A stretch of 49,833 nt of DNA from Actinoplanes cyaneus (GCF_016862095.1 NZ_BOMH01000032.1:1-49833), one strand, 5' to 3'; numbered from the stretch's first letter, positions 8,515 to 17,059 are shown. Notes: generated by a model not told the origin, from the letters alone. Numbers and translations are program-made.

Positions 8515-9798
8515 TCAGCCGCCGATCACCACGCGGCGGATCGAGCCCAGACGCTCGGGGTCGGTGACCCGGCGGCCGTCGACGACGACCTCGACGCCCG
8601 GCAGCTCGGCCGGGGTGAGGCTGCGGTACTCCGCGTGGTCGGCCTGCACGATCGCCGAGTCCACCGCCTGGCCCTCCCACGCGGGCAGACCGTGCGCGAC
8701 CAGCTCCTCGCTGGTGTACATCGGGTCGGAGACGTACGCCGTGGCGCCGCGCGCCTTCAGCTCCTCGACGGTCGGGAAGACGCCGGAGAACGCGGTCTCC
8801 TTGACGCCACCCCGGTACGCCGCGCCGAGCACCAGCACGCTGCGGCCCTTCAGGTCGCCGACCGCGGCGGCGAGCAGGTCCACCGCGTACGACGGCATGC
8901 CGGCGTTCGCCTCGCGGGCCGCCCGGACCACCGTGGCGGTCGGGTCGTTCCACAGGTAGAGCCGCGGGTAGACCGGGATGCAGTGCCCGCCGACCGCGAT
9001 GCCGGGCCGGTGGATGTGGCTGTACGGCTGGGTGTTGCAGGCGTCGATCACCAGGTTCACGTCGATGCCGAGCGTGTCGGCGTAGCGCGCGAACTGGTTG
9101 GCCAGGCCGATGTTGACGTCCCGGTAGGTGGTCTCGGCCAGCTTCGCCAGCTCGGCCGCCTCGGCGTTGCCCAGGTCCCAGACGCCGTTGCCCTGCGGCA
9201 GGTCGGCGCGCTCGTCGAAGTCGAGGACGGCCTGGTAGAACTCGACGCCACGCTTGGCGGACGCCTCGTTGATGCCGCCGACCAGCTTCGGGTACTTGCG
9301 GAGGTCGGCGAAGACCCGGCCGGTGAGCACCCGCTCCGGGCTGAAGACCAGCAGGAAGTCCTCGCCGGGGACCAGGCCGGAGCCCTCCTGCAGCAGCGGC
9401 GCCCAGCGGTTGCGGGTGGTGCCGACCGGCAGCGTGGTCTCGTAGCTGACCAGCGTGCCCGGGCGCAGGCCACGAGCGATGTCCTTGGTGGCCGACTCCA
9501 TCCAGCCGAAGTCGGGCTTGCCGTCCGCGTCCACGAACAGCGGCACGACCACGACGACCGCCTCCGACTCGGCGACCGCGGCCGCGGTGTCGGTGGTGGC
9601 GGTGAGCAGACCCGCGTTGACCGCTTCCTTCAGCTTGACGTCGAGGTCGGCCTCACCCGGGAACGGCACCTCACCGGCGTTCACCTTGCGCACGGTCGGC
9701 TCGGACACGTCCGCGCCGATCACGGTGTGCCCCTTGGAGGCGAACTGGACGGCGAGCGGCAGCCCGATCTTGCCCAGGGCCACGACACAGATCTTCAT
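8515..9798 (-). CDS. UDP-N-acetylhexosamine 6-dehydrogenase (UDP-glucose/GDP-mannose dehydrogenase family)
   Basis: NAD-dependent nucleotide-sugar dehydrogenase of 427 residues, with three domains in order: an NAD-binding Rossmann fold starting VVALGKIGLPLA, a central helical and catalytic part with Cys273 in GGHCIPVYP, and a C-terminal UDP-binding domain from about residue 315 (VLVLGAAYRGGVKETAFS). It oxidises C6 of a UDP-sugar to the uronic acid in two steps. As the only such dehydrogenase in the island it most likely does the WbpA step (UDP-GlcNAc to UDP-GlcNAcA). A WecC-like activity on UDP-ManNAc is the alternative; the GKIG in place of GYVG keeps this open. An AGGAGG lies about 11 bases before the ATG. 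It diverges from the epimerase gene across a 271-base promoter region. Confidence 0.87.
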   Translation of the reverse strand: MKICVVALGKIGLPLAVQFASKGHTVIGADVSEPTVRKVNAGEVPFPGEADLDVKLKEAVNAGLLTATTDTAAAVAESEAVVVVVPLFVDADGKPDFGWMESATKDIARGLRPGTLVSYETTLPVGTTRNRWAPLLQEGSGLVPGEDFLLVFSPERVLTGRVFADLRKYPKLVGGINEASAKRGVEFYQAVLDFDERADLPQGNGVWDLGNAEAAELAKLAETTYRDVNIGLANQFARYADTLGIDVNLVIDACNTQPYSHIHRPGIAVGGHCIPVYPRLYLWNDPTATVVRAAREANAGMPSYAVDLLAAAVGDLKGRSVLVLGAAYRGGVKETAFSGVFPTVEELKARGATAYVSDPMYTSEELVAHGLPAWEGQAVDSAIVQADHAEYRSLTPAELPGVEVVVDGRRVTDPERLGSIRRVVIGG

Positions 9799-10069
9799 AC
9801 GGGAGTGTTCCTCCTATGCTGAGGGCCGGCGGCGCAGCGACCGGTCGTCCACCTTGACGGTGACCGTGTCAAAGAGTAGGCCACCTCGCCCCGGTGCCGA
9901 ACCTGTGCCCGACACTTGCGCCGCGGCCGGACACTCCGTGTTGCGCACCGACACGCAAGGTAGATGAATCCGGCCCGTGAACAGGTCTGCAACACCGAGC
10001 AGGTGCGGAAGCCGGTCAGCGGCTAGGGTATCGGGCGACCCCCAGAGACAACTCCTGGAGCACACCATC
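9799..10069. promoter_or_regulatory. Divergent promoter region with a TTGAC dyad
   Basis: Between the divergent dehydrogenase and 2-epimerase genes. On the plus strand TTGACG (9854-9859), 17 bases and TAGGCC (9877-9882) make a plausible promoter with a 5' leader of about 180 bases. The -35 is the left half of a dyad, TTGAC at 9854-9858 and GTCAA at 9868-9872, so a regulator binding there would cover the promoter. This is a by-eye call. Confidence 0.35.
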
Positions 10070-11158
10070 ATGAAGGTCCTGAGCGTAGTCGGCGCTCGTC
10101 CCCAGCTGGTCAAGTTGGCGCCGATCGCGGCCGCCTTCGCCGGCACCGCGCACCAGCACGTCATCGTGCACACCGGTCAGCACTACGACCACAACCTGTC
10201 TGACGTGTTCTTCTCCGGCCTCGGGATCCCCGACCCGGACGTGCACCTGGGCGTCGGCTCGGGCAGCCACGGCGTGCAGACCGGCGCGGTGCTGAGCGCC
10301 ATGGACCCGGTGCTGGAGCGGGAGAAGCCGGACTGGGTGCTGGTCTACGGCGACACCAACTCGACGCTGGCCGGCGCCGTCTCCGCGGTGAAGCTGCACA
10401 TCCCGGTCGCGCACCTGGAGGCCGGGCTCCGCTCGTTCAACCGGGCGATGCCCGAGGAGCACAACCGGGTGCTCACCGACCACGCGGCCGACCTGCTGCT
10501 GGCGCCGACCGAGGAGGCCGTGCGGCACCTGCGCGGCGAGGGCCTGGGCGAGCGCACCCACCTGGTCGGCGACGTGATGGTCGACGTCTGCTTCAAGGTC
10601 CGCGACGACGTGCTGGCCGGTCGTGGTCAGGCGCTGGAGCTGCCGGAGGGCATCGACCCGTCGCAGCCGTACCTGGTGGCCACCCTGCACCGGGCCGAGA
10701 ACACCGACGACCCGGCGCGGCTCGCCGCCCTGGTCGGCGCGCTGGCCGACCTGCCGGTGCCGGTGGCGCTGCTGGCTCACCCGCGTCTGCTGGCCCGGGC
10801 CCAGTCGCAGGGCCTCAAGCTGGCGCAGGGCGCGGTGCACCCGGGCCAGCCGCTGCCGTACTCGGCGATGGTGGCCGCGGTGCTCGGCTCGGCCGGCGTC
10901 GTGACCGACTCCGGTGGCCTGCAGAAGGAGGCCTACCTGCTCGGCAAGCCGTGCACCACGCTGCGCACCGAGACCGAGTGGGTGGAGACCCTGGCCGACG
11001 GCTGGAACCACCTCGTGCCGAACCCGGCCGAGCTGGACGCCACCGCGTGGCGTGAGCTGGCCACCCGCCCGGCGCCGTCGTTCGAGCGCGGCGAGCCCTA
11101 CGGTGACGGCCGCGCCGCGCAGCGGGTCGTCGAGGTCCTGGCGGCGAACGTCCGCTGA
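10070..11158 (+). CDS. UDP-N-acetylglucosamine 2-epimerase family enzyme, WbpI type
   Basis: Non-hydrolysing 2-epimerase of 362 residues. The N-terminus reads VVGARPQLVK (GARPQ, where WecB enzymes have GTRPE), followed by TGQHYDHNLSDVFF and a GVGSGSHGVQTG segment. These are hallmarks I associate with the WbpI/WlbD branch, which converts UDP-GlcNAc3NAcA to UDP-ManNAc3NAcA. YGDTNSTLAGA, HLEAGLRSFN and PEEHNRVLTDH carry the conserved substrate-site residues, and TDSGGLQKEA is the C-terminal UDP-site motif. The frame is open to 9977, but the ATG at 10070 has GGAG nine bases upstream and begins the Rossmann strand. The other WbpA, B, D and E homologues are in the window. A WecB-type activity on UDP-GlcNAc is the alternative. 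Confidence 0.88.
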   Translation: MKVLSVVGARPQLVKLAPIAAAFAGTAHQHVIVHTGQHYDHNLSDVFFSGLGIPDPDVHLGVGSGSHGVQTGAVLSAMDPVLEREKPDWVLVYGDTNSTLAGAVSAVKLHIPVAHLEAGLRSFNRAMPEEHNRVLTDHAADLLLAPTEEAVRHLRGEGLGERTHLVGDVMVDVCFKVRDDVLAGRGQALELPEGIDPSQPYLVATLHRAENTDDPARLAALVGALADLPVPVALLAHPRLLARAQSQGLKLAQGAVHPGQPLPYSAMVAAVLGSAGVVTDSGGLQKEAYLLGKPCTTLRTETEWVETLADGWNHLVPNPAELDATAWRELATRPAPSFERGEPYGDGRAAQRVVEVLAANVR

Positions 11159-11171
11159 GCCACTGACAGCA

Positions 11172-11204
11172 CGAAAGGGGGCGGCCGGCGGCCGCCCCCT
11201 TTCG
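11172..11204. terminator. Bidirectional terminator hairpin
   Basis: Perfect 15-bp stem: CGAAAGGGGGCGGCC at 11172-11186 pairs with 11190-11204 around a 3-base loop. It separates the convergent epimerase gene and the minus-strand glycosyltransferase operon. Confidence 0.88.
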
Positions 11205-11220
11205 TTCACGTCCTACCTGG

Positions 11221-11808
11221 TCACTTCACCCAGGGCTTGCCGTTCAGCGCGGTGGTCGCGTGAACGCCCGGGTACCGCTTGGCGAGCCGCCAGGCCAGCG
11301 GCACGACCGCCGAGTCGGCCGCGATGATCCGGTCCGCGCCGGCGATGTCGATGTTCTTCAGGGTGATCTTCTTGGCCCGCGAGATCAGCAGCAGTGGCCG
11401 CGCCCGCTTGTAGACCGGCCAGAAGAGCCGGTGGTGGATGCCCTGCGACACCGCCGCCTGGCCCCGCCGCGCCTTCAGGGCGGCCCGGTCCAGCACCCTC
11501 AGGCGCTCGCCCTCGCGGGTGAGCTCACGGGTCTTGGTGAAGACCTTGGTCGGCACGTCGAAGAGCACCCGGCGCTCGACCCAGCGCAGGGGGTGGCCGT
11601 ACATCTCGCTCTTGTCGAACACGTGGTGGACGTTGACCAGCTCGTCGTCCAGCTCCACGTCCTCGACCGTGCGGCGCTCGGTCACCAGCAGGTCGACCTG
11701 CACACCGGCCTTGGTCAGGTCCGAGATGAAGGTCTGCAGCCGGTCGCTGAGCTTGTAGGTCAGCGTCAGCAGCACGACGCGCGGCTGGCGCGTGGCCGGC
11801 TCAGCCAT
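11221..11808 (-). CDS. Unknown protein, possible half-GT-B (Rossmann-like) partner of a glycosyltransferase
   Basis: 195 residues, not recognised as a named family. It starts with a hydrophobic strand (RVVLLTLTYKLSD) and helix like the N-terminal half of GT-B glycosyltransferases, but it lacks the C-terminal sugar-nucleotide half. No signal peptide or membrane span is seen. It resembles the product of 16410-16925: RWVERRVLFDVP and WRIERLMVYRGP, HRLFWPVYKRAR and KRAFLPVHKRLR, then ADRIIAADS and YEWIVVTDT occur in the same order. Both genes sit directly 3' of a GT4 gene. Here the ATG overlaps the upstream glycosyltransferase stop by 8 bases, with GGAGG seven bases before it, so the two are translationally coupled. 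It may assist or regulate that transferase; this is inference. Confidence 0.72.
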   Translation of the reverse strand: MAEPATRQPRVVLLTLTYKLSDRLQTFISDLTKAGVQVDLLVTERRTVEDVELDDELVNVHHVFDKSEMYGHPLRWVERRVLFDVPTKVFTKTRELTREGERLRVLDRAALKARRGQAAVSQGIHHRLFWPVYKRARPLLLISRAKKITLKNIDIAGADRIIAADSAVVPLAWRLAKRYPGVHATTALNGKPWVK

Positions 11809-13180
11809 GGTTCACCTCCACAGCGGGCAGCGGCCGGCGCACCATGGCCCGGATCGCTGTCTCCAACGGGTCGAGCAGGTTGTCCCGCTGGAAGCGGTCC
11901 GCGTACGCCCGGGCCTCGGTCTGCTGCTGCGGCGTGAGCGCGCGGGCCGCCCGGCCCGCCTCGACCATCGCCTTGGCGACCAGACCCGGCTCCAGGCTGT
12001 CGGCCGTGAACCAGAGCGGGTAACCCTCCAGCACCTCACGGGCGGCGATCTCCGGCGCGTGCACCGAGACGATCGGCTTGCCGGTCGCCATGTACTCGAA
12101 GATCTTGCCGGAGGTGACGTACTTGCCGCCGGCGGCCAGGAAGACCAGGACGTCGTTGTGCTCGTAGACCCCGGCGACCTCGGTCTTGGAGACCGGGCCG
12201 CGCAGGCGCAGGCCGTGGTCCAGCTCCGGGTCGGGCTCGCCGTTCAGGTCCAGGCCCAGCAGCGGCAGGAAACCGGCGTGGCTGCTCTTGAAGAAGCCCA
12301 GGTGGCCGTGGATGTTGAGCTCGGCGCCGGCCAGCTCCGGGTACTCCCGGGCCAGGTTGAACGCCTCGGCCAGCTCGACGACCGGCTGGTTCTTGGTGAC
12401 GGTGCCGAGGTAGCCGAACCGCAGCGGACGTTCCTCGTCCGACGCGCCCTTGGCCGGCCCGACGTCGAGCAGGTCGGGGTCCCAGCCGTTCGGGACGACC
12501 ATCATCCGCTCGGCCGCCTTCGGGTACTGGTCGGCGTGCCAGGCCCGGAGCGCGTTGTTCACGAACACGGTGTGGCTCGAGTCGCCGATGATCCGCTGCT
12601 CCCAGCCCCAGGCCGGGTGCTTGGGCGGGAACGCCGGCTGGTCGCTGAACAGGTCCAGCGTCCAGGAGTCGCGGTAGTCCGCGACGTACGGGATGCCGGC
12701 CGCCTTGTTGATCTCCCACGCCGCGGCGAACGCGGCGAACGGGTTACCGGTGGCCAGCACCGCGTCGAACGGCTCGCGGCGGTGCGCCTCCAGCGCGGTC
12801 GCCACGCAGTTGCGCGCCCAGGACACGTACTGCTCGGGGAAGTACCGCTCCTCGCGCCACCGGTGCAGCTTCAGCGCCGCGCCCGGAACGGTGCCCTGCA
12901 ACCAGCTCATGCTGTGCAGGTCGCCTTCCCAGCGGGTCAGGTCGAGGTCGGGGCGTTCCACGTGGATCCGCGGGTCGACGGTCTCGGAGAGCTTCTCGTC
13001 GACCGAGCCGATCACGTCATAGAGGAAGCGCAGCGGCGCCGCCAAGACCGTCACGTCCCAGCCGGCCGCGGCGAAGTGGTTGGCGGTCGCGCGAGCCCGG
13101 TATACGCCACTGGCCCGCGAGGGCGGGAAGTAGAAGGCGATATAGAGCAGCCGCGGTGCCTTCGGTCTGCTGAAGGTCAT
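11801..13180 (-). CDS. GT4 family glycosyltransferase
   Basis: GT-B fold transferase of 459 residues. The N-terminal acceptor domain begins LLYIAFYFPPSRASGVYR, the fly-in motif of WcaI/WbuB-like GT4 enzymes. The C-terminal donor domain has RFGYLGTVTKNQPV, and KIFEYMATGKPIVSV contains the conserved donor-binding glutamate. No membrane span is seen, so it acts on the cytoplasmic face and probably adds one sugar of the island's polymer. Its ATG overlaps by four bases the stop of a tiny upstream reading frame, with AGGGAGGG just before it. Its own stop overlaps the next gene. Donor and acceptor are unknown; a diacetamido-uronic acid donor is possible from context. Confidence 0.88.
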   Translation of the reverse strand: MTFSRPKAPRLLYIAFYFPPSRASGVYRARATANHFAAAGWDVTVLAAPLRFLYDVIGSVDEKLSETVDPRIHVERPDLDLTRWEGDLHSMSWLQGTVPGAALKLHRWREERYFPEQYVSWARNCVATALEAHRREPFDAVLATGNPFAAFAAAWEINKAAGIPYVADYRDSWTLDLFSDQPAFPPKHPAWGWEQRIIGDSSHTVFVNNALRAWHADQYPKAAERMMVVPNGWDPDLLDVGPAKGASDEERPLRFGYLGTVTKNQPVVELAEAFNLAREYPELAGAELNIHGHLGFFKSSHAGFLPLLGLDLNGEPDPELDHGLRLRGPVSKTEVAGVYEHNDVLVFLAAGGKYVTSGKIFEYMATGKPIVSVHAPEIAAREVLEGYPLWFTADSLEPGLVAKAMVEAGRAARALTPQQQTEARAYADRFQRDNLLDPLETAIRAMVRRPLPAVEVNHG

Positions 13181-13290
13181 ACCCTTCCTTTACGATCCGT
13201 AGGCTGGGGGGAGTCAGCCGGCGTGAGCAACTGGTCGATCAACTCCGGGGTGCCCTGGAGCCCCGGGAGCCACGCCGGGTCAGTCACCAC
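13177..13290 (-). CDS. Possible small leader ORF before the glycosyltransferase (37 codons)
   Basis: A frame beginning with tandem GTG codons (13288-13290 and 13285-13287) encodes about 37 residues, starting VVTDPAWLPGLQGTPELIDQ, and its TGA overlaps the glycosyltransferase ATG (ATGA, four bases). On the minus strand TACGAT lies exactly six bases before the first GTG, so transcript and reading frame could start at the same base. The frame stays open further upstream (to 13563), but that part lacks a start signal and is AT-rich. The peptide matches nothing I know. It could be a translational leader, the remnant of a longer gene, or chance. Confidence 0.4.
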   Translation of the reverse strand: MVTDPAWLPGLQGTPELIDQLLTPADSPQPTDRKGRV

Positions 13291-13296
13291 AAAAGC

Positions 13297-13302
13297 ATCG
13301 TA
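13297..13302 (-). promoter_or_regulatory. -10 hexamer TACGAT of the glycosyltransferase operon
   Basis: TACGAT-N6-GTG on the minus strand, placing transcription start at the first base of the leader ORF. No clear -35 is seen. Confidence 0.45.
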
Positions 13303-13606
13303 GGACCCTAGCCCTCGAAGGGCTGTGATCGAGGCTCCCTTCGGCCGGTTCGGCCAGCCCTTCCGGTACGCGGGGACCAGCGGGCAGCATGGGGTGTGGC
13401 CGACGCCACAACTTGCGTCGTCCCGTGTGGTCGGACGCGACGTAACCGTAACGACCACCCGGTAGGGTTCTGCGGGCGCCCCCGGCCAGGTCAGCCGACT
13501 GTTCTCGCGGCCCCGGCGCGCACGCCCTGCCCCGCCGTCCGGGCTGCCGCGAAGCGGTACCATTCGCGCCAGTCGCGCCGGACCGTGTTCACCAGGAGGA
13601 TCACCT
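13303..13606. other. Divergent promoter region between two glycosyltransferase operons
   Basis: About 300 bases with no convincing gene. A plus-strand -10-like TAGGGT lies at 13463-13468 and an excellent AGGAGG ribosome site at 13594-13599, seven bases before the ATG at 13607. No clear operator dyad was seen. Confidence 0.45.
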
Positions 13607-15220
13607 ATGCCCGCCGATCACCCCCCGACCAAGCGTGGCCGCGTTGTCATGCTCGTCGACAACGATGTGCGGGGCGATTCCCGGGTGCAGAAGGAAGCGC
13701 GGTCGATGGCCGCGGCCGGCTGGGAGGTGATCCTGCTCGGCGAGCGCCGCGACTCACCGCTCGAGACCTGGATGATCGGCGACGCCGAGGTCCGCCTCGT
13801 GCCGATGGACGACAAGCTCTCCGTCAAGCCGACCGCGTGGCGCAAGAGCTGGCGCCGGCCGCTGTCGTACGCGCCGGGCAAGGAGATGCCGTACCGGCTC
13901 GAGATGATCAAGGTCCGCCAGGCCGAGCTCGCCACCCGCTTCGCGGAGCTGAACGCCAAGCGCCGCAACGGTGACTCGCCGGCCGCGCACGCCCTGGGCA
14001 AGGCCGCGCTGCTCCCGACCCGGGTCACCCACAAGGTCCTGAGCCTCTGGACCCGCGGGCGGGCCCGCGAGACGATGAAGCTGCGCGCCGCCCGGCGGGA
14101 CACCAACGCGCTGTTCACCAAGTTCCCGGCCTGGTTCTGGAAGACGACCATGGGCAACCGGGCCTGGCGCCGGCTCGACCCGTCGCTGTGGCAGTGGGAG
14201 CTGGCCTTCCGCAACACCATCGACAAGCTCGAGCCGGACATCATCCACGCCAACGACTTCCGGATGCTCGGGGTCGGCGCGCGCGCCAAGCTCCGGGCCC
14301 AGGCCAAGGGCCGCAAGACCAAGCTGGTGTGGGACGCCCACGAGTACGCGCCGGGCCTGGTCCCGAAGTTCCACCGCCTCTGGTTGCCCGCGATCACCCT
14401 GCACGAGGCGGAGTACGCGCCGTACGCGGATGCCGTCGTGACCGTCTCCCCGTCGCTCGCCGACCTCCTCAAGGAGGAGCACAAGCTGGCCACCCGGCCC
14501 GGGGTCGTGATGAACGCGCCGGTGCAGGCCCCCGCCTCGGACGAGAGCGCCGCCGCGGTCCCCGACCTGCGCGCCGACTGCGGCATCGGGCCGGACGTGC
14601 CGCTGCTCGCCTACGTCGGCGGCATCACCCCGGTGCGCGGCGTCGACATCATCATCGACGCGCTGCCGCACCTGCCGGAGGTGCACCTGGCGATGGTCTC
14701 GGTGCACCCGAACGGCAAGAACCCGGCCGTCGAGCAGATCATGGCGAAGGCCGAGTCGCTGGGCGTGGCCGACCGGGTGCACGCCCTGCCGTACGTGCCG
14801 CACTGGCAGGTCTCCGAGTACCTGAGCCCCGCGGACGCGGCGGTCAGCCCGCTGCACCACCTGCCCAACCACGAGATCGCGCTGAGCAACAAGTTCTTCG
14901 AGTACTCGCACGCCCGGCTGCCGCTGATCACCAGCGACATCCGGACGATGGCCGAGATGGTCCGCTCCACCGGCCAGGGCGAGGTCTTCAAGGCGGAGGA
15001 CCTGGACGACTTCGTCCGCGTCGTCCGCCTCGTGATGGCCGACCCGGACAGGTACCGGGCCGCCTACGACCGGGACAACCTGCTGCTGAGCTGGACCTGG
15101 GAGGCCCAGGCCGCCGTGCTGGACAGCGTCTACACCGCGCTGCTGCCGGCCTCCGCCCCGGTCGCGAAGCCGGCGCCCGCCGTCCCGGCGGCACCCGCCG
15201 AGCCGCAGGCCGCCCGATGA
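13607..15220 (+). CDS. GT4 family glycosyltransferase
   Basis: GT-B transferase of 537 residues. The N-terminal strand and loop read VVMLVDNDVRGDSRVQKEA, typical of GT4 enzymes that open with D-x-R-V-x-(K/R)-E-A. A long basic insertion (about residues 95-195) precedes the donor domain. The donor domain has LLAYVGGITPVRGVD and KFFEYSHARLPLITSD, whose glutamate binds the donor. The Ala/Pro-rich C-terminal tail looks disordered. AGGAGG seven bases before the ATG predicts strong translation. The next glycosyltransferase starts inside its stop codon (ATGA), followed by a third gene overlapping in the same way, so the three form one operon. The sugar specificity cannot be read from sequence. Confidence 0.88.
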   Translation: MPADHPPTKRGRVVMLVDNDVRGDSRVQKEARSMAAAGWEVILLGERRDSPLETWMIGDAEVRLVPMDDKLSVKPTAWRKSWRRPLSYAPGKEMPYRLEMIKVRQAELATRFAELNAKRRNGDSPAAHALGKAALLPTRVTHKVLSLWTRGRARETMKLRAARRDTNALFTKFPAWFWKTTMGNRAWRRLDPSLWQWELAFRNTIDKLEPDIIHANDFRMLGVGARAKLRAQAKGRKTKLVWDAHEYAPGLVPKFHRLWLPAITLHEAEYAPYADAVVTVSPSLADLLKEEHKLATRPGVVMNAPVQAPASDESAAAVPDLRADCGIGPDVPLLAYVGGITPVRGVDIIIDALPHLPEVHLAMVSVHPNGKNPAVEQIMAKAESLGVADRVHALPYVPHWQVSEYLSPADAAVSPLHHLPNHEIALSNKFFEYSHARLPLITSDIRTMAEMVRSTGQGEVFKAEDLDDFVRVVRLVMADPDRYRAAYDRDNLLLSWTWEAQAAVLDSVYTALLPASAPVAKPAPAVPAAPAEPQAAR

Positions 15221-16413
15221 CCGTGGCGCCGGGCGACCGGCACGTCACCGTCGTCACCCCGTGGTACCCGACCCAGATGTTCCCGTTCCGCGGCGCCTTC
15301 GTGCGGACCATGGTGGAGGCGACCGCGCCCGGCTGCGACTCCATCACGGTCATCCACGGTGACCGGTGGTCCTCCCGGGTCTCCGACGCCGAGGACGCGG
15401 CCATCGTCGAGGCGCACCTGAAACTGCTGCCCCGCTCCAAGCGGACCTCACCGACGTTCGGCGGCGCCACGCTCAACTACCTGCCGGTCCCCATGCCGGT
15501 CGGCGGCGACTTCGCCTACGTCGCGAAACGGCACGCGGCCACGCTGAACGCCGCCTTCGCCGGCAAGCCCATCGACGCGGCGGTGGTCCACGTGCACGAG
15601 GCGCTGCCGAGCGGCTGGGCGGTTCTCGACAACCTGCGGCCGGAGACGAAGCTGTTCGTCACCGAGCACGCCAGCTTCCTCGAGACGCTGCTCGACGAGC
15701 CCGAGGCCCGGGAGATGTACGACAAGGTGCTGGAGCGCTGCGAGCACCTGTTCGTGGTCGGCGACGGCACCCGGGACGTGCTGCTGAAGGCGCTCCCCCG
15801 GCACGCCGCCAAGGTGAGCCTGGTGGCCAACCCGATCAACTTCGGCCTGCCCCGGGCGGAACCGGTCACCGAGCTGCGCCGCTGGTTCTACGCCGGCAGC
15901 CTGATCCCCCGCAAGGGCGTCACCTGGCTGCTGGAGGCGTTCGCGAAATGCCACGCCGAGCACCCCGAGCTGACCCTGACCATCGTCGGCGACGGTGAGC
16001 TGGGCGATCAGCTGCACGCCCGGGTCGAGGAGCTCGGCCTGCAGACCGCTGTCACCTTCCTGGGATCGGTCGACCCCGAGATCGCCCTGCAGCTGATGCG
16101 CGAGCACGACCTGCTGGTGCACGCCAGCCGGTGGGAGAGCTTCGGCGTGACGATCGTCGAGGCCGTGGCCGCCGGAATGCCGGTGCTGGTCACCCGCTGC
16201 GGCGGCCCGGAGGAGACGCTCGCCGGCATCGAGGAGGCCGCCGGCGAGCTGGTCGCCGTCGAGGAGGACGACACCGCCCTGGTCGAGGGCTATCGGCGGC
16301 TGCGTGCCCGTTTCCCGCACGGGCTCGACCTGGCCAAGGCCCAGCGGGTCCTCGACGAGCGCTACGGCTACCCCGCCGTGGCCAAGATGCATCACGAGGC
16401 GTGGTTCGAGTGA
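15217..16413 (+). CDS. GT4 family glycosyltransferase
   Basis: GT-B transferase of 398 residues. The N-terminus carries VVTPWYPTQMFPFRGAFV, a classic GT4 opening. The donor domain begins RRWFYAGSLIPRKGVTWL and contains HASRWESFGVTIVEA followed by AGMPVLVTRCGGPEE, the canonical E-x7-E donor site. No membrane span or signal is seen. It starts at ATG 15217, overlapping the previous stop by four bases, and is itself overlapped by the next gene, so the three proteins should be made together. It probably extends the polymer whose uronic-acid donor is made by the surrounding enzymes. Confidence 0.9.
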   Translation: MTVAPGDRHVTVVTPWYPTQMFPFRGAFVRTMVEATAPGCDSITVIHGDRWSSRVSDAEDAAIVEAHLKLLPRSKRTSPTFGGATLNYLPVPMPVGGDFAYVAKRHAATLNAAFAGKPIDAAVVHVHEALPSGWAVLDNLRPETKLFVTEHASFLETLLDEPEAREMYDKVLERCEHLFVVGDGTRDVLLKALPRHAAKVSLVANPINFGLPRAEPVTELRRWFYAGSLIPRKGVTWLLEAFAKCHAEHPELTLTIVGDGELGDQLHARVEELGLQTAVTFLGSVDPEIALQLMREHDLLVHASRWESFGVTIVEAVAAGMPVLVTRCGGPEETLAGIEEAAGELVAVEEDDTALVEGYRRLRARFPHGLDLAKAQRVLDERYGYPAVAKMHHEAWFE

Positions 16414-16925
16414 ATGTTCTGTTCCTGGCCCTGGGCGCCGGCCGCCGGCGAGCCGTGGTGGAGGAATCCGCCAAGGTCGTCGCCAACGGCGGCGCGGCCA
16501 CCGTCGTGATCGCGATGGCCAAGCAGTGGAAGAACGAGACGTTCGCCCCGGGCGTGACAGTGCTCGACTCCTCGCTCCTGCACCAGGGCGAGCTGCTCTG
16601 GCGGATCGAGCGCCTGATGGTCTACCGCGGCCCCGAGTTCGTGCTGAAGCGGGCTTTCGGCCGCCGGGGCGGCTCGGCCGTCCGCGCGTACCGGAACAAG
16701 GTCGCCGACCGCTTCCACAAGCGCGCGTTCCTGCCGGTCCACAAGCGACTGCGCAAGGACGTGAGCAGCAAGCTGCTCGCCCACCACATCAACCGCGCCC
16801 CCCGGCCGTACGAGTGGATCGTCGTCACCGACACGCGGTCCATGCCGGAGGCGGTGGACGTGCTCGACGAGCTCGGCCCGGACAACCGCATCGGCCTGGC
16901 CTGGAGCGCCGAACACCTCTCCTGA
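16410..16925 (+). CDS. Unknown protein, paralogue of the 11221-11808 product
   Basis: 171 residues starting at a GTG that overlaps the stop of the glycosyltransferase gene (GTGA). It opens with a Rossmann-like strand NVLFLALGAGRRRAVV and ends near LGPDNRIGLAWSAEHLS. This is too short to hold a donor domain, so it is not a complete glycosyltransferase. It shares the order and key residues of the 195-residue product at 11221-11808 (WRIERLMVYRGP, KRAFLPVHKRLR, YEWIVVTDT) and the same position directly 3' of a GT4 gene. A strong terminator follows. No family is recognised; a transferase accessory or a degenerate acceptor-domain protein are possible roles. Confidence 0.7.
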   Translation: MNVLFLALGAGRRRAVVEESAKVVANGGAATVVIAMAKQWKNETFAPGVTVLDSSLLHQGELLWRIERLMVYRGPEFVLKRAFGRRGGSAVRAYRNKVADRFHKRAFLPVHKRLRKDVSSKLLAHHINRAPRPYEWIVVTDTRSMPEAVDVLDELGPDNRIGLAWSAEHLS

Positions 16926-17020
16926 CCTCTTCGTCGCAGCGCCGGCGTGCGGGAACACCGCGCGGCCACCAGGTGGTCGCGCGGCCGGGCGTCAGCGTGC
17001 CGGGCTGGTTGCACCTACGA

Positions 17021-17059
17021 GAACACCCGGGGCTGCGCTGAGCGCGACCCCGGGTGTTC
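17021..17059. terminator. Bidirectional terminator hairpin
   Basis: A 12-bp outer stem GAACACCCGGGG (17021-17032) pairs with 17048-17059. Between them GCGCT and AGCGC can pair as an inner stem. It lies between the convergent glycosyltransferase operon and the wbpE-wbpB-like operon. Confidence 0.85.

Noticed and set aside
8515..11158. A WecB/WecC pair making UDP-ManNAcA only
   Set aside because: The epimerase has WbpI-type motifs, and WbpB, WbpD and WbpE homologues are also present, so the longer pathway explains more. It is kept as an alternative.
13303..13563. An N-terminal extension of the small leader ORF to 128 residues
   Set aside because: No start signal, low GC at third positions, and a -10-like hexamer inside the frame near 13300 argue for promoter DNA.
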